Source: Pseudoxanthomonas sp. SE1 (GTDB lineage: Bacteria > Pseudomonadota > Gammaproteobacteria > Xanthomonadales > Xanthomonadaceae). Taken from it: 64,000 nucleotides of DNA. Position numbers and translations under genes: made by a program. Each line of letters begins with the position of its first letter. Position 1 is the stretch's first letter. The stretch is from positions 1,417,001 to 1,481,000 of the forward strand of contig NZ_CP113783.1 in the NCBI RefSeq assembly GCF_029542205.1. Reading direction: 5' to 3'. The notes beneath the pieces were generated by a model, which saw only the letters and a program-made list of their open reading frames with translations, had not been told where the DNA came from and searched no databases. This document shows, piece after piece, positions 8,276 through 17,248 of this stretch.

Positions 8276-11200
8276 CAGCGCAACATCTCCAGCAGGCCCA
8301 ATTCGTTGCGCGTAAGCCCGCCGCCAAGGCGATCACGGATGTCGCGCAGCAGGTCGTTTGTGACCGTGTTGGTCCCGCCGTTGCCCGCGTTCGGGTTGCC
8401 CGTGGTGTTGGACACTGGCGCGTTGCCACCAGTCGGCGGCGCCGGCGCCACCGGGTTGTATAGCAGCGCGAACAGCGCTGCAGCGATGCCATCAGGAAGG
8501 GCGCGCAGTTCGTCCGCCAGGTCGCCCATGGTGGTGCCGTCGTCCATGTCCAGTTCGGGCACGCCCATGCCTTCGATCAGGCCAGTTACCTGGCTATAGA
8601 GCGCGTTGTAGTCGGCGCCACTCGCGTACAGGTTGCGGCCCAGGCCCAGCGCGGTCTGCGACAGGGACGACACCTTGGACATATCGCCGGCGGCGGCCGC
8701 CGCCTGCAGCTGCTGCATGGCCTCCTGCAGCTTTTCGGCGTCCGTCATCGGGGAGTACTGGCTCAGCGATAGATCGCCCAGTAGGCTGTTGCGCTCTTCC
8801 TCCATCTGCCGCTGCAGGCCAGCCATGTTCATGGCGCGCAGTTGTTCGATCTTGGCCAGGTCTTCGGCACGGGCGCCCGACAGGCCCAGGGCGCGGGCGT
8901 AATCGTTGGCCGCCTTGATCTGATCGCGGTAGGTCAGTTCGATATCCAGCGCAGCGCGCTGCCAGTTGTTCAAGCCGGACGTGCGCAGTTCGGTTTCGAC
9001 CCCCGACATCAGTCCGGCGTAGTTGCCCAGCAGCGTGGTCACGCGCTCGATCTCGCTGCCCAGGCTGGTGCCGTTCTCCGCGGCCAGCTTCTTGAAGTAC
9101 TCCACCGCCCGGGCCACGTTCTCCATTTCCCAGCCCTGCAGGGAACGCCCCAATTCTTCCGCGCTGCCGGTCACCAGGGTGATGGCCGCAGACAGTGCGG
9201 TCATGATGTCGCTGGCCTTGTTTTCGTTGTCCAGCAGGCGGCCGAAGCCCAGGGCGCGCACCGACGACGCGGACAGGCTTTCCACCATCTTGGCGATCTC
9301 GGCTTCGATCTGCTGCTGAGCCTTCTCCGGATCCGCGTCCAGCTTGATCTTGCCGATGTTCACCCGCACGCCCGCCAGCTGCTTGCTGATGTCCACGCCC
9401 AGCTGCTTGGCCACCGACAGCGCGCCGCCCTTCACCGCGCGAATGGCGCCGTCGAAGGCGCGATCCACTTCATTGTCCAGGCCGGCGTATTCGGTCCAGT
9501 ACTTCGAAGAGCGGAAGAGTCCGCCCTTTTGCTTGATGTCGGCGTAGGCCTGGCCACTGAAGCCGTCGAAGCCGTAGCTGCCGGTGATGCCCTGGGCCTG
9601 GATCTGCGGCTTCTTCCGGCCGAACAGCTTGGCGTGAATGGACGAACCCGAAAGGATGGACGAAATCTTGTCGCTGAACCCCAGCGAGCGGAACAGCTTA
9701 TCGGCGTTGCCGACAGCGCCCAGCGTGGCCACCTTGCCCGCCCAGCTTTCGCCGTTGTTGATATCCCAGCCCTGATCGAACAGTTCGGCGTTCTTCATCA
9801 TGCCGGCGATGATCCAGCCGATGATCGGGATGGCGGACGCCATGCCGCTGGCGCCGCCGGCGGCCGCGCCGCTGGCGCCGCTGACGCCCGTGGAAGCGTT
9901 CGCCATGCCGACCAGGCCGCCCCACGTGCCGCCCGCCGTGCTGGCCGCGCTCGCTGCGCCGGATCCGCCGAACAGGCTGCCGATGGCCGACATCCAGTTG
10001 CCGCCGCCCTGGGCGCTGCCGCCGCCGAACAGGCTGCCGATGTTCGACAGCCAGTTGCCCTTTCCGCCGGCGGAAAAGCCATTACCGCCGAACATGCCCA
10101 TGATCGACTGCAGCATGTTGCCGCCGCCCTGGTTGCCGCCGCCGAACATGCCCATGATCGACTGCAGGAAGCCGCCGGTGCCGTTGTTGCCGTTGGCGAA
10201 GGCCTGGGAGATCTGCGCCTGGATCGGGATCACGATCTTCTGCTGCAGGAAGGTGCGCACCAGGTCGCCCACCAGCTGCTTGGCGATGTTCTTCAGCGAA
10301 GCGCCCAGCGACTTGAAGTCGCGCATGCCCGACATGATGAAGTCGGTGAACGCGTCGGCCACCGATTCGATCGACCGCAGCCAGGCGTTGCGGTATTCGT
10401 CGGAAATGTCCTTCTGCAGTTCCAGCCAGTTGCGCGCGTCGACCGCCGAGCCGTAGAGCTCGCGCAGCTGGGCGCGCTCCTGTTCGGTCAGGTCGATGGT
10501 GTCGCGCAGGCCCTGGGCGTGGAGCTCGCGGGCCCGGGTCTCGGCCTTCAGCATGCCTTCGGCGATCGCGCGTTCGCGCGCGCTCAGGCCAACGGCGCGC
10601 GTCTCACGCTGGTATTCCTCGACCAGGGAACCCACCACGTCCACGTTGCGATCGATGGCCGCCTGCTCGCGCTGCGCCATCTCCAGGCGCCGTTCGTGCG
10701 CCACCTTCGCTTCCTCGCGCGCCGCCTGCAGCTGGCGCTGGGCGTCCGCGTCCAGGCGGTTGTGCTTGATCAGATCCGCCTGGACCTTGTCGATGCGCTC
10801 CAGGGCGGCGGCGTATTCGTTGGCCGCCTTCTGGACCGGCCCGGCATAGACCGCCTGCTGGTCGCGCACCAGGTCATTCAGGGCACGCGTGGCCTGGGCG
10901 GCCGCGGCGTCGTCGCGGGTTTTCTCGCGCGTCACCCTGGCCGCGTCGCGCACCGCGCCGGTCTCCTGCTTGCGGGCTTCGGCGGCCGCTTCGCGCGCCT
11001 TGGCCAGCTGTTTCGTCACTTCGATCTCGGCCTGCATCGCGCGGCCGATCTCGGCCAGCTGCTGCTGGTCGAATGGCTTGCCGGTGGCGGCCTGGTTGGT
11101 GATCTGATACCCGACGCGGCGGCGGATGGCGGCTTCCTCGCCGCCCTGCACTCCGGCCAGCTGGATGTAGGCGTTCTGGATGTTCTTCGTGGCCTGGTCG

Positions 11201-12993
11201 ACCAGCTTGGCCGATTCGGCCGCAGACGCGCCGACTTCGCGGATGCTGCTGGCGGCCACGCGCGCGGCGACTTCGGCGCCATAGAACCGTTCGATGATCG
11301 ACTGCCACTGCGGAATCGCGTCGACCAGCAGGATCCGGCCTTCGCTCAGCTGCTGGGAAACGCCCATCAGTTCGGCGCGCAGTTTGGGGGATGCAGCCGT
11401 AAGGTCGGCGCTGGCCAGCACCAGCCCGGTGACGTTCTTCGCGGCCAGGTCGCTGCCCAGCTGCAGTTCGGTCAGCTGGCGGTTGTAGCTCTCGATGGCG
11501 GACGCGTTGCGCGCCACTTCCGCGGCGATGGACGGATCCGCGAAGCCGAAGCGCGCAACGGAACGCATGCTGCGGTCTGACAGGTCCTGCTGCGCGTCGG
11601 CGAGCTCGGCCAGCTTGGCCTTGATGCCATCGATCGCTTCGCCCACCTTGGCTTCCGACAGCGACAGGGCCGCATCGATGGACGGCGCGCGGTTGAACTC
11701 CTCGAGCGAACGGCGCGCCTCGCTGAAGCCCTGGCGCAGCGAATCCGTGGCGGCCTTGGCGGCGTCATCGCTCTGCCACAGCCAGGCCACCAGCAGCGTC
11801 ACGGCCGACACCAGCAGCAGGATGGGGTTGGCGGACAGGAAGGTGAGGGCGGCGGCCAGGCCACGCGATGCGATCGCGGCAGCGGTCTGCGCGACCGTCA
11901 GGCGGGTGGTGGCACCCTGCAGGCCAACGACGCTGATCATGGCCGTGTTCACCACGGTGCTTTGCGCGATCCACAGCGCCTGCAGGAACTTCAGCCCCGC
12001 CTGCAGCTTGCCGCCGGCGTAGAAGACGGCGGCGACGGCGGCGAACTTGACCACCAGGCCGATGACCGTGCCCAGGTTTTCGGCCAGCGTGCCCAGGGAA
12101 ACCGCGATCAGGCGCGACGCGCCGGCTGCCTGATCGGCTTCACCCACGTACACCATCAGGTTGTTGCGCAGCACCTGCCAGGCGCGGCTGATCGTCAGCG
12201 GCACCTGCGACGCTTCGTCGGCGATGCGGCGGGCGTTGTCGCCGGTCCACGCGCGCAGCAGCACGTCGGTGGTCAGAGCGCCTTCCTCGGCCAGCTTCTT
12301 CAGTTCCCCGCGTGGTACGCCGATCGATTCGGCCAGCGCCTTCATCAGGCGGGGCGCGGCTTCGTTCACGGCGTTGAACTCTTCGCCCCGCAGCGCGCCG
12401 GCGCCCAGCGCCTGGGACAGTTGCAGGACCGCGCTGGCGCTCTCCGCGGTGGTTGCACGGGAGACCAGCAGGCCCTGGTTGATGGTGCGGGTCAGTTCCG
12501 CGACCTTGGCCTGGCTGACGCCGTAGCGCTCCAGGGCCGCATAGCCGCGGTTGTACAGCGTCACCGTGGCGTCCAGGTCCTGGTAGGTCTGGTTGGAGAT
12601 CTGCAGCAGCTGCTGGCCCACACGGCGCTGTTCGTCCAGGCCCTGCGTGACCTGGCTGATCTTGCCGCGGATGTCGGTGTAGGTATCGGCCATGCGGCCG
12701 AGCTCGCGCACGGAAAGGGTGATGCCCAGGCCGGCGAGGGTGGCGCGCAGGCCGCCCATGGACCGTTCCATGCCTTCGGTCTCGCGCTTCGCCCGGCCAG
12801 CGGCGCGGGCGTATTCGTCCACGTCCCCGCCCGCCTTGCGCGTGCGCTGCCCTGTCTCCGTCGCCTGCTTGCCCGTGCGGTCCAGCGCGTCGCCGAACTT
12901 GCGGACGTTGCCGGCGCCCGTGGTCAGCGTACCGGTCAGGCCCGTGCCGTCCGCCTTCAGGACGATGGTCAGGGTTTCGGTCGCGTTGGCCAC
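8275..12993 (-). CDS. Tail tape measure protein
   Basis: At 1572 residues this is the longest gene in the window. The N-terminal 250 residues match the tape-measure N-terminal domain (VRELGRMADTYTDIRGKI, LNRGYAALERYG, LGAGALRGEEFNAVNEAAPR, LKKLAEEGALTTDVLLRAW). Two hydrophobic segments around residues 330-410 and long helical coiled-coil regions (residues about 600-880) follow, then a Gly-rich repeat block. The protein sets tail length and is ejected with the DNA. It follows the G/GT chaperone genes as in lambda, which supports the call. At roughly 1.5 angstrom per residue of helix the length predicts a long tail of the siphovirus type. Confidence 0.95.
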   Translation of the reverse strand: MANATETLTIVLKADGTGLTGTLTTGAGNVRKFGDALDRTGKQATETGQRTRKAGGDVDEYARAAGRAKRETEGMERSMGGLRATLAGLGITLSVRELGRMADTYTDIRGKISQVTQGLDEQRRVGQQLLQISNQTYQDLDATVTLYNRGYAALERYGVSQAKVAELTRTINQGLLVSRATTAESASAVLQLSQALGAGALRGEEFNAVNEAAPRLMKALAESIGVPRGELKKLAEEGALTTDVLLRAWTGDNARRIADEASQVPLTISRAWQVLRNNLMVYVGEADQAAGASRLIAVSLGTLAENLGTVIGLVVKFAAVAAVFYAGGKLQAGLKFLQALWIAQSTVVNTAMISVVGLQGATTRLTVAQTAAAIASRGLAAALTFLSANPILLLVSAVTLLVAWLWQSDDAAKAATDSLRQGFSEARRSLEEFNRAPSIDAALSLSEAKVGEAIDGIKAKLAELADAQQDLSDRSMRSVARFGFADPSIAAEVARNASAIESYNRQLTELQLGSDLAAKNVTGLVLASADLTAASPKLRAELMGVSQQLSEGRILLVDAIPQWQSIIERFYGAEVAARVAASSIREVGASAAESAKLVDQATKNIQNAYIQLAGVQGGEEAAIRRRVGYQITNQAATGKPFDQQQLAEIGRAMQAEIEVTKQLAKAREAAAEARKQETGAVRDAARVTREKTRDDAAAAQATRALNDLVRDQQAVYAGPVQKAANEYAAALERIDKVQADLIKHNRLDADAQRQLQAAREEAKVAHERRLEMAQREQAAIDRNVDVVGSLVEEYQRETRAVGLSARERAIAEGMLKAETRARELHAQGLRDTIDLTEQERAQLRELYGSAVDARNWLELQKDISDEYRNAWLRSIESVADAFTDFIMSGMRDFKSLGASLKNIAKQLVGDLVRTFLQQKIVIPIQAQISQAFANGNNGTGGFLQSIMGMFGGGNQGGGNMLQSIMGMFGGNGFSAGGKGNWLSNIGSLFGGGSAQGGGNWMSAIGSLFGGSGAASAASTAGGTWGGLVGMANASTGVSGASGAAAGGASGMASAIPIIGWIIAGMMKNAELFDQGWDINNGESWAGKVATLGAVGNADKLFRSLGFSDKISSILSGSSIHAKLFGRKKPQIQAQGITGSYGFDGFSGQAYADIKQKGGLFRSSKYWTEYAGLDNEVDRAFDGAIRAVKGGALSVAKQLGVDISKQLAGVRVNIGKIKLDADPEKAQQQIEAEIAKMVESLSASSVRALGFGRLLDNENKASDIMTALSAAITLVTGSAEELGRSLQGWEMENVARAVEYFKKLAAENGTSLGSEIERVTTLLGNYAGLMSGVETELRTSGLNNWQRAALDIELTYRDQIKAANDYARALGLSGARAEDLAKIEQLRAMNMAGLQRQMEEERNSLLGDLSLSQYSPMTDAEKLQEAMQQLQAAAAAGDMSKVSSLSQTALGLGRNLYASGADYNALYSQVTGLIEGMGVPELDMDDGTTMGDLADELRALPDGIAAALFALLYNPVAPAPPTGGNAPVSNTTGNPNAGNGGTNTVTNDLLRDIRDRLGGGLTRNELGLLEMLR
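9960..10170 (-). repeat. Tandem Gly-rich repeats inside the tape measure gene
   Basis: Imperfect direct repeats lie within the coding sequence. A block encoding MLQSIMGMFGG occurs twice (about 10088-10114 and 10141-10167, near-identical DNA), and a related block encoding NIGSLFGG or AIGSLFGG occurs twice (about 9967-9990 and 10020-10045). Units are separated by GNQGGGN or AQGGGN linkers. They appear to be recent in-frame duplications of a short helix-loop unit, which would change tail length in small steps. Confidence 0.7.
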
Positions 12994-12996
12994 GGG

Positions 12997-13482
12997 CTAC
13001 TCCATTCGGCGGTTAAAGACGGGTGCGGCGACTTCCTCCATGACGCGGACGCCCCAAAGCACGTCCGGACGCAGCTTCATGTCGATGCCCAGCAGGTCGC
13101 ACACGCTGGCGATCTCCGCGGCATCGATGCCTTCGTAGATCCGCACCGCGCCGGCGGCGCCCGCGACCATCTGCGTGCGCCATCGGCAGTGGGTAAAGAC
13201 GCTGTAGGCGGGGACGTTCTCCTTCCACAGCGTCACCACGCGTTCGCCGTCGTTGCTGTTGACCTGGTCGGCCAGGTCGCGCGCGTCATCGATCGCGTCC
13301 TGGCTTACCCCCATCTCCGCCAGTTCTTCGGCGAACTCGTCATCGCTGCCTTCGTCAGGCAGCGCGTCTAGCCACGCGAGCGCTGCCGACGCGAGGTTTT
13401 CTCGTCGTAGCGCTCGGGACGAAAAGCCTTTAAAAAAGCGACCGCCCCCGCCGCAACGCACTCGGGCGACTTCTTCACCCAT
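12997..13482 (-). CDS. T-type extension of the tail chaperone, read by -1 frameshift
   Basis: An open frame overlapping the G-type gene by about 115 bp. It has no convincing start of its own. Protein-like sequence begins after the slippery site (KGFSSRALRRENLASAALAW) and continues to VMEEVAAPVFNRRME, ending 3 bp before the tape measure start. A frameshift at 13431-13437 would join 103 residues of G to 144 residues of this frame. In lambda the GT fusion binds the tail tube and tape measure. The overlap geometry and gene order are the same here. Confidence 0.87.
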   Translation of the reverse strand: MGEEVARVRCGGGGRFFKGFSSRALRRENLASAALAWLDALPDEGSDDEFAEELAEMGVSQDAIDDARDLADQVNSNDGERVVTLWKENVPAYSVFTHCRWRTQMVAGAAGAVRIYEGIDAAEIASVCDLLGIDMKLRPDVLWGVRVMEEVAAPVFNRRME

Positions 13483-13739
13483 GCCAGCTGTTCGGCCGCA
13501 TCCAGTTCCTGGTTACCGCCCTTGCCGATGCCGCGGACGCTTTCCAGGTACTTGTCCAACAGTTCGCCGTTGCTGTAGTCGTTTTCCGGATCCAGCAGAT
13601 CCGTCAGTTCGTCCTGCGTGGGACGCTTGAACCTGCCGAAGAAGGAACCCTGCACCTTCGTGCCGCGGGTCGTGCCGAAAGACACCAGCACTTCGATTTC
13701 CACGCTCTCTTCGTACTGCTCGATATTGATGCCGCCCAT
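13368..13739 (-). CDS. Tail assembly chaperone, G-type (frame 0 product)
   Basis: A 123-residue protein starting MGGINIEQYEESVEIEV, directly downstream of the tail tube gene and upstream of the tape measure gene, as for lambda gene G. The Glu/Asp-rich body (ELTDLLDPENDYSNGELLDKYLE) fits a chaperone that coats the tape measure during tail assembly. The frame ends at 13368. A slippery heptamer at codons 101-103 lets some ribosomes move into the -1 frame and make a longer GT-type protein of about 247 residues. Confidence 0.88.
   Translation of the reverse strand: MGGINIEQYEESVEIEVLVSFGTTRGTKVQGSFFGRFKRPTQDELTDLLDPENDYSNGELLDKYLESVRGIGKGGNQELDAAEQLAWVKKSPECVAAGAVAFLKAFRPERYDEKTSRRQRSRG
13431..13437 (-). 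promoter_or_regulatory. Programmed -1 ribosomal frameshift heptamer T TTT TTA
   Basis: On the minus strand the G frame reads GCT TTT TTA AAG. The seven bases T TTT TTA fit the X XXY YYZ rule, with both tRNAs able to re-pair one base back. The next codon in the new frame is AAA GGC, leading into the T frame. It sits 63 bases before the G stop codon. Confidence 0.85.
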
Positions 13740-13824
13740 GTGCTTCGTCTCCTTGCCGTTGGCGCTGCGGCCTTGGCGTTGGCGTTAGAGCGGCCGACCG
13801 CGGGCAGCGGCCGGCCGCGTGGGA

Positions 13825-14757
13825 TCAGCGCACGATCACGCTGTATTCGGGGCCGCTGCCGTCCTGCACGAACGGGCCCTGCAGCTGCAGGGCGGCGATG
13901 TTCTGCACTTCCTGGCGTTGGGGCGACAGCAGCTGCGTCTTCGGCGCGGTGATCTCCACGATGTTGCCGGGGACCGTGCCGTGGATGTAGCTGAAGGCCA
14001 TCAGGGTTTCGGCGTTCACGTCGTTGTAGAAGTTGTGCGTGCCCACGTCGGGCTCTTCCACCGTGCCCTGCCAGGTCGCCATGCGATCGACCTGCTGCAC
14101 CTGCTCTTCTTCCGAATGTTCGTAGAACTCGACGCGCTGGCCGAAGTCCACGGACAGTTCGTGCAGGCCGGCCAGGTAGCTGCCCACTTCGAACTCCACC
14201 GTTTCAGCACGGAAGGCCTGAGGCTTGACGAAGGCAGACAGCACAGTTCCCAGGGCGGTGGGCTGGTCGACCACCGGACCGAACAGGCCGGTGAATTCGA
14301 ACTGCAGCCACGGGTATTCCCGCTTGCGGCTGCTCATCTTCACCGTGCCGCGCGCGCCGGTGACCTTGTGCAGCGTGCGACCGACCAGCACCCACATGGT
14401 CAGACTGTTGGTGTCCTGGTCCTTGGGTTCGTAGGTCACGCTGGTGTCGGCCAGGATGGTTTCGGTGTGGCCACAGCCCAGCATCAGCACGCCCCAGGCA
14501 GGGGCCACGCCCGGGTCGCCACTGCCGGCCAGCGCGACTTCGCCGGTGATCTTCACGTGCTTGCCGACCATCGTGGCGGCCTTGGCGCCGAACAGTTCGG
14601 TGTCTACGTCGAATTCCAGCTGGTCGCCTTCCAGCGGCGAGATGGAAAGGTTCCGGGTCTGGATTGCATTCAGCGCGCCGGTGGGCGCGGCGTCGACGCC
14701 ATAGGTGGCTTCGATCTTCGCCAGCAGCGCCTTCTTCTTGAAAAAAAGCTTGGCCAT
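13825..14757 (-). CDS. Major tail (tube) protein
   Basis: A 310-residue protein beginning MAKLFFKKKALLAKIEATYG. Beta-rich composition, ATYGVDAAPTGALNAIQTRN near the start, and position just upstream of the G/GT pair match siphophage tail tube proteins. These polymerise in hexameric rings around the tape measure. Paired strands such as GKHVKITGEVALAGSG and GTVKMSSRKREYPWLQFEFTG are typical. An inverted repeat (13790-13818, GCGGCCG arms) follows the stop codon and may reduce read-through into the chaperone genes. Confidence 0.85.
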   Translation of the reverse strand: MAKLFFKKKALLAKIEATYGVDAAPTGALNAIQTRNLSISPLEGDQLEFDVDTELFGAKAATMVGKHVKITGEVALAGSGDPGVAPAWGVLMLGCGHTETILADTSVTYEPKDQDTNSLTMWVLVGRTLHKVTGARGTVKMSSRKREYPWLQFEFTGLFGPVVDQPTALGTVLSAFVKPQAFRAETVEFEVGSYLAGLHELSVDFGQRVEFYEHSEEEQVQQVDRMATWQGTVEEPDVGTHNFYNDVNAETLMAFSYIHGTVPGNIVEITAPKTQLLSPQRQEVQNIAALQLQGPFVQDGSGPEYSVIVR

Positions 14758-14834
14758 GTCGGTCTCCTAGTGCCCCGGCCTGAGACCGTCGTGGGGCGTT
14801 TTCAATCGGGGTGTGTAGCCGCGCGCACGCGCGA

Positions 14835-15020
14835 TTACTTCTGCTCTTTTCGCTTGAACCGCGTCGCGTCGAAACGGGTTTCGGTGTTCGCCTGCTTGAT
14901 GCGGTCCTGGCGGATCGCCTGCACGGCAGGATCGACCTTCTTGGCTTGCGCAGCAGCGGGTGCTGCGGTGGTGGTTTCGCCGGCGGCGCCGACATCGGTG
15001 GGGGTGGGCTTCTGGTTCAT
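14835..15020 (-). CDS. Small hypothetical protein next to tail tube gene
   Basis: A 61-residue protein, MNQKPTPTDVGAAGE then an Ala/Lys-rich helix (AAAQAKKVDPAVQAIRQDRI) and a basic end (FKRKEQK). It is charged and probably partly disordered. It lies between the presumed tail terminator and the tail tube gene. The function is unknown. Confidence 0.6.
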   Translation of the reverse strand: MNQKPTPTDVGAAGETTTAAPAAAQAKKVDPAVQAIRQDRIKQANTETRFDATRFKRKEQK

Positions 15021-15031
15021 TGCGGGCTCCG

Positions 15032-15487
15032 TCAGTTGACTTCGAACACTTCCCAGGTGCTGACCACCCAGGCATAGGGGGTTTCGATCTGCTGGCTGTT
15101 GACTACCGACTGCAGCACCAGCGCCTGCAGGGGTTCGGTGGCCATGGCTTCATCGGCCAGCTGTTCCAGTTCGTGTATCAGCACGAATTCGGCTTCCTCG
15201 ACGTCCAGGCCGGTGGCGCCGGTTTCCAGCAGCACCTGGCCCACGATGCTGATGCGCACGCGGCCGTTCTCCGACGCCCGCAGCACGTCGGTATCCATGC
15301 CGTTGTCGCTGGTTTCGTAGGGGTAGCGGGTGATGCCGCCGAACAGCACCATCCAGACGCCGCGGCGCAGGTCAGGATCCTGGCGCAGGGCGAAGTCCTT
15401 CCATTCGCGCGTTACCAGGCGGTCAGGGTTGATCTCGCCCAAGCGTTCGGTGATGGCCTGCAGGATGGGCAGGTATCGGGTACTCAT
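15032..15487 (-). CDS. Putative tail terminator/minor tail protein (gpU-like position)
   Basis: A 151-residue protein beginning MSTRYLPILQAITERLGEI. The start resembles tail terminator or tail completion proteins, which open with a helix that sets the ring size, followed by strands (GRVRISIVGQVLLETG, EFVLIHELEQLADE). It lies between a gp10/Z-like protein and the tail tube gene, where gpU-type terminators are found. Its start overlaps the stop of the preceding gene. Confidence 0.6.
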   Translation of the reverse strand: MSTRYLPILQAITERLGEINPDRLVTREWKDFALRQDPDLRRGVWMVLFGGITRYPYETSDNGMDTDVLRASENGRVRISIVGQVLLETGATGLDVEEAEFVLIHELEQLADEAMATEPLQALVLQSVVNSQQIETPYAWVVSTWEVFEVN

Positions 15488-15978
15488 GCGGGTCCGCCTT
15501 GTGCCAGGCCTTCACCGACTGCAGCGCGGATCAGGGCATTGATGCGATCGCGCTTGGCCTCCAGCGCAGGTTCGGCGAACGGCTGCGCCGGCACGCCGCG
15601 CTGGGCGATCGTGCGGCGGAACAGATGCGCCAGCTGCAGGCGCGTCATGCCGGGGGTGCGGGGGGTGATGCCCTTCATGCGGATCCAGTCGACCATTTCC
15701 GCCAGCGGCGGCCGGCCACCGGGGCCGGTGCCCTTCTCCTGGTAGTACGCGTGCCGCTTCGGAAAGGTGATGTGCTGTTCCAGCGGCGCCGGGTGGCTCA
15801 CGCCCACGGATGTCACGATCTCGCTGCGGAACTTCGGGGCGCGCTGTTTGGCTTCGTTCGACGTTTCCAGGGCGCCGCGCCACAGTGCGCTGCCCACGCG
15901 CTGCAGCACCGCGCGATCACGGCCCAGGATCGCGGCTGCGATCGCCTGGGCGTTGTGGCTGATGCGCAGTTCCATCAC
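15484..15978 (-). CDS. Head-tail connector/tail completion protein (HK97 gp10 or gpZ-like)
   Basis: A 164-residue protein. The pattern LWRGALETSNEAKQRAPKF...IVTSVGVSHP...HAYYQEKGTGPGGRPPLAEMVDWI is the usual core of HK97-gp10/minor tail protein Z relatives, in which an APK or APV motif precedes a strand pair and a YYxExGT step. These proteins join the head connector to the tail. Overlapping starts and stops on both sides place it in the head-to-tail block. Confidence 0.8.
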   Translation of the reverse strand: MMELRISHNAQAIAAAILGRDRAVLQRVGSALWRGALETSNEAKQRAPKFRSEIVTSVGVSHPAPLEQHITFPKRHAYYQEKGTGPGGRPPLAEMVDWIRMKGITPRTPGMTRLQLAHLFRRTIAQRGVPAQPFAEPALEAKRDRINALIRAAVGEGLAQGGPA

Positions 15979-16607
15979 TCGGCCTTGTTGAATTCGTCCA
16001 GAAATGCCTGGTAGAGCGCGGCCGCGGTCATGTTCTTGGGCTGGCTTTCGCCGCCCTGGCCAGCGCGCAGGGTGATGGGCTTGCTGTGGTTCCGGATCGT
16101 CAGTTCACGCATGGCTTCCGCCTTCGCGCGCAACAGCACCAGGTCCAGTTCGATGTCCGTCACGCTGGTGGCCTCGCCGGGGTCATCCGGAAGGGTGTGC
16201 GCGGCGAAGTAGTAGAACGGGAAGACAGCACCGAAGGCCGCGATCTGCGCTGCGTTCGGCGGTGGGGATAGATGCAGTTCCTGGGCGGTACCGGCGGCCA
16301 CGAGGCGCAGCGTGGGCAACGGACCGCGCGGCATGTTCCAGGGCGCCGTCTGCAGCTCCTGGACGCCCCAGGGCGAGCCCTTCACCTGGATCAGATCCGC
16401 CGGCGCCGGATAGGCCACCTGGCCGGCTTCCAGTTGTAGCTGGCCCGCATGCGTCCGGGGACGCTTGCGCACGCCCACCGCGCGACCAGCGATGCGCAGA
16501 TGCCGCAGGAAGTCCGCATCGTTGGGCGCGACGAAAAGCCCCGCTGAATCCATCAGCGAGGCCTTGTGCTGGGCGATCAGTTCCGCGGTGGTGTACGGGA
16601 CGCCCAC
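15975..16607 (-). CDS. Putative head-tail adaptor protein
   Basis: A 210-residue protein (MGVPYTTAELIAQHKASLMD). The early helix-rich region followed by AGQLQLEAGQVAYPAPADLIQ and a C-terminal helical segment (DLVLLRAKAEAMRELTIR) suggests a head-completion adaptor of the gp6/gp15 type. No catalytic motif is seen. The identity rests mainly on position between the capsid and the gp10-like gene. Confidence 0.6.
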   Translation of the reverse strand: MGVPYTTAELIAQHKASLMDSAGLFVAPNDADFLRHLRIAGRAVGVRKRPRTHAGQLQLEAGQVAYPAPADLIQVKGSPWGVQELQTAPWNMPRGPLPTLRLVAAGTAQELHLSPPPNAAQIAAFGAVFPFYYFAAHTLPDDPGEATSVTDIELDLVLLRAKAEAMRELTIRNHSKPITLRAGQGGESQPKNMTAAALYQAFLDEFNKAE

Positions 16608-16615
16608 GGCCGCGA

Positions 16616-17185
16616 TTACTCCTTCGCGCCTTCGGCCAGGATGGCTTCGGCTTCCTGCGCAGCCTTTTCGAACGCCACGATGACCGCTTCACGGTTCTGG
16701 TTCTCGCGCTCGACCTCGGCGCCCAGGCGGTAGCTGGCCAGGATCCGTTCCAGGTCCTCGCGCGGGGTCTCGCTGTGGTCGACGTTCGACAGGTTCGCCA
16801 GCAGCGTGGCTTCGTCCATATCCGCCAGATGTTCCTTCGCGCGCGCACGGTCGCGCTCGGCTTCGGTGGCCTGGTCCAAGCGGTCCAGTCGCTCGAGCTC
16901 CAGGGCCTGGATCAGCGTGCTGCGCGCCTTGTCGCCGCGGCCGCGCTCGGCCTCCAGCAGCTGGTCGATCTCTTCGGCCGGCCGATCCTTCAGCGATTCG
17001 ACTACCTTGGCCACGCTGGTCTTTTCCAGGTACGCCACCAGGTCGACGGGCACGATCGTTTCTTCTTCCGCCGGCGGCGCGGGGATCAGCGTCGGATCCA
17101 CCGGGCGGGTCTCGCCGGGCTTGATGTACGTGCCGCCGATATACACGCCGGTCTTGCCGGTGTTCGTGTAGGGGATGCGTTGCAT
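16616..17185 (-). CDS. Phage structural protein of unknown role, helical C-terminus
   Basis: The chosen start is ATG 17185, which has GGAGT about 7 bases upstream (an alternative upstream start at 17215 lacks one). The 189-residue protein opens with a short beta region (RIPYTNTGKTGVYIGGTYIKPGETRPV) of the kind seen in head-decoration or FluMu-like N-terminal domains. It continues as a long charged helix (EAERGRGDKARSTLIQALELE, then ERENQNREAVIVAFEKAA). It lies immediately after the capsid gene, so a head decoration or connector role is possible. Confidence 0.65.
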   Translation of the reverse strand: MQRIPYTNTGKTGVYIGGTYIKPGETRPVDPTLIPAPPAEEETIVPVDLVAYLEKTSVAKVVESLKDRPAEEIDQLLEAERGRGDKARSTLIQALELERLDRLDQATEAERDRARAKEHLADMDEATLLANLSNVDHSETPREDLERILASYRLGAEVERENQNREAVIVAFEKAAQEAEAILAEGAKE

Positions 17186-17248
17186 GGGGTTCACTCCAGA
17201 AAGGGGCGGGCCCATTGCGGGCCCGCCTTGCGCTGACTGCGGGGAGGG

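Noticed and set aside
8842..11580. A 912-codon plus-strand open frame opposite the tape measure gene
   Set aside because: It is the mirror frame of a high-G+C gene. The translated sequence is rich in Gln, His, Gly and Arg runs typical of antisense frames, while the minus strand encodes a clear tape measure protein.
13790..13818. GCGGCCG inverted repeat after the tail tube gene, as a terminator
   Set aside because: It lacks a T-run and the downstream chaperone and tape measure genes need read-through. At most it is an attenuator.
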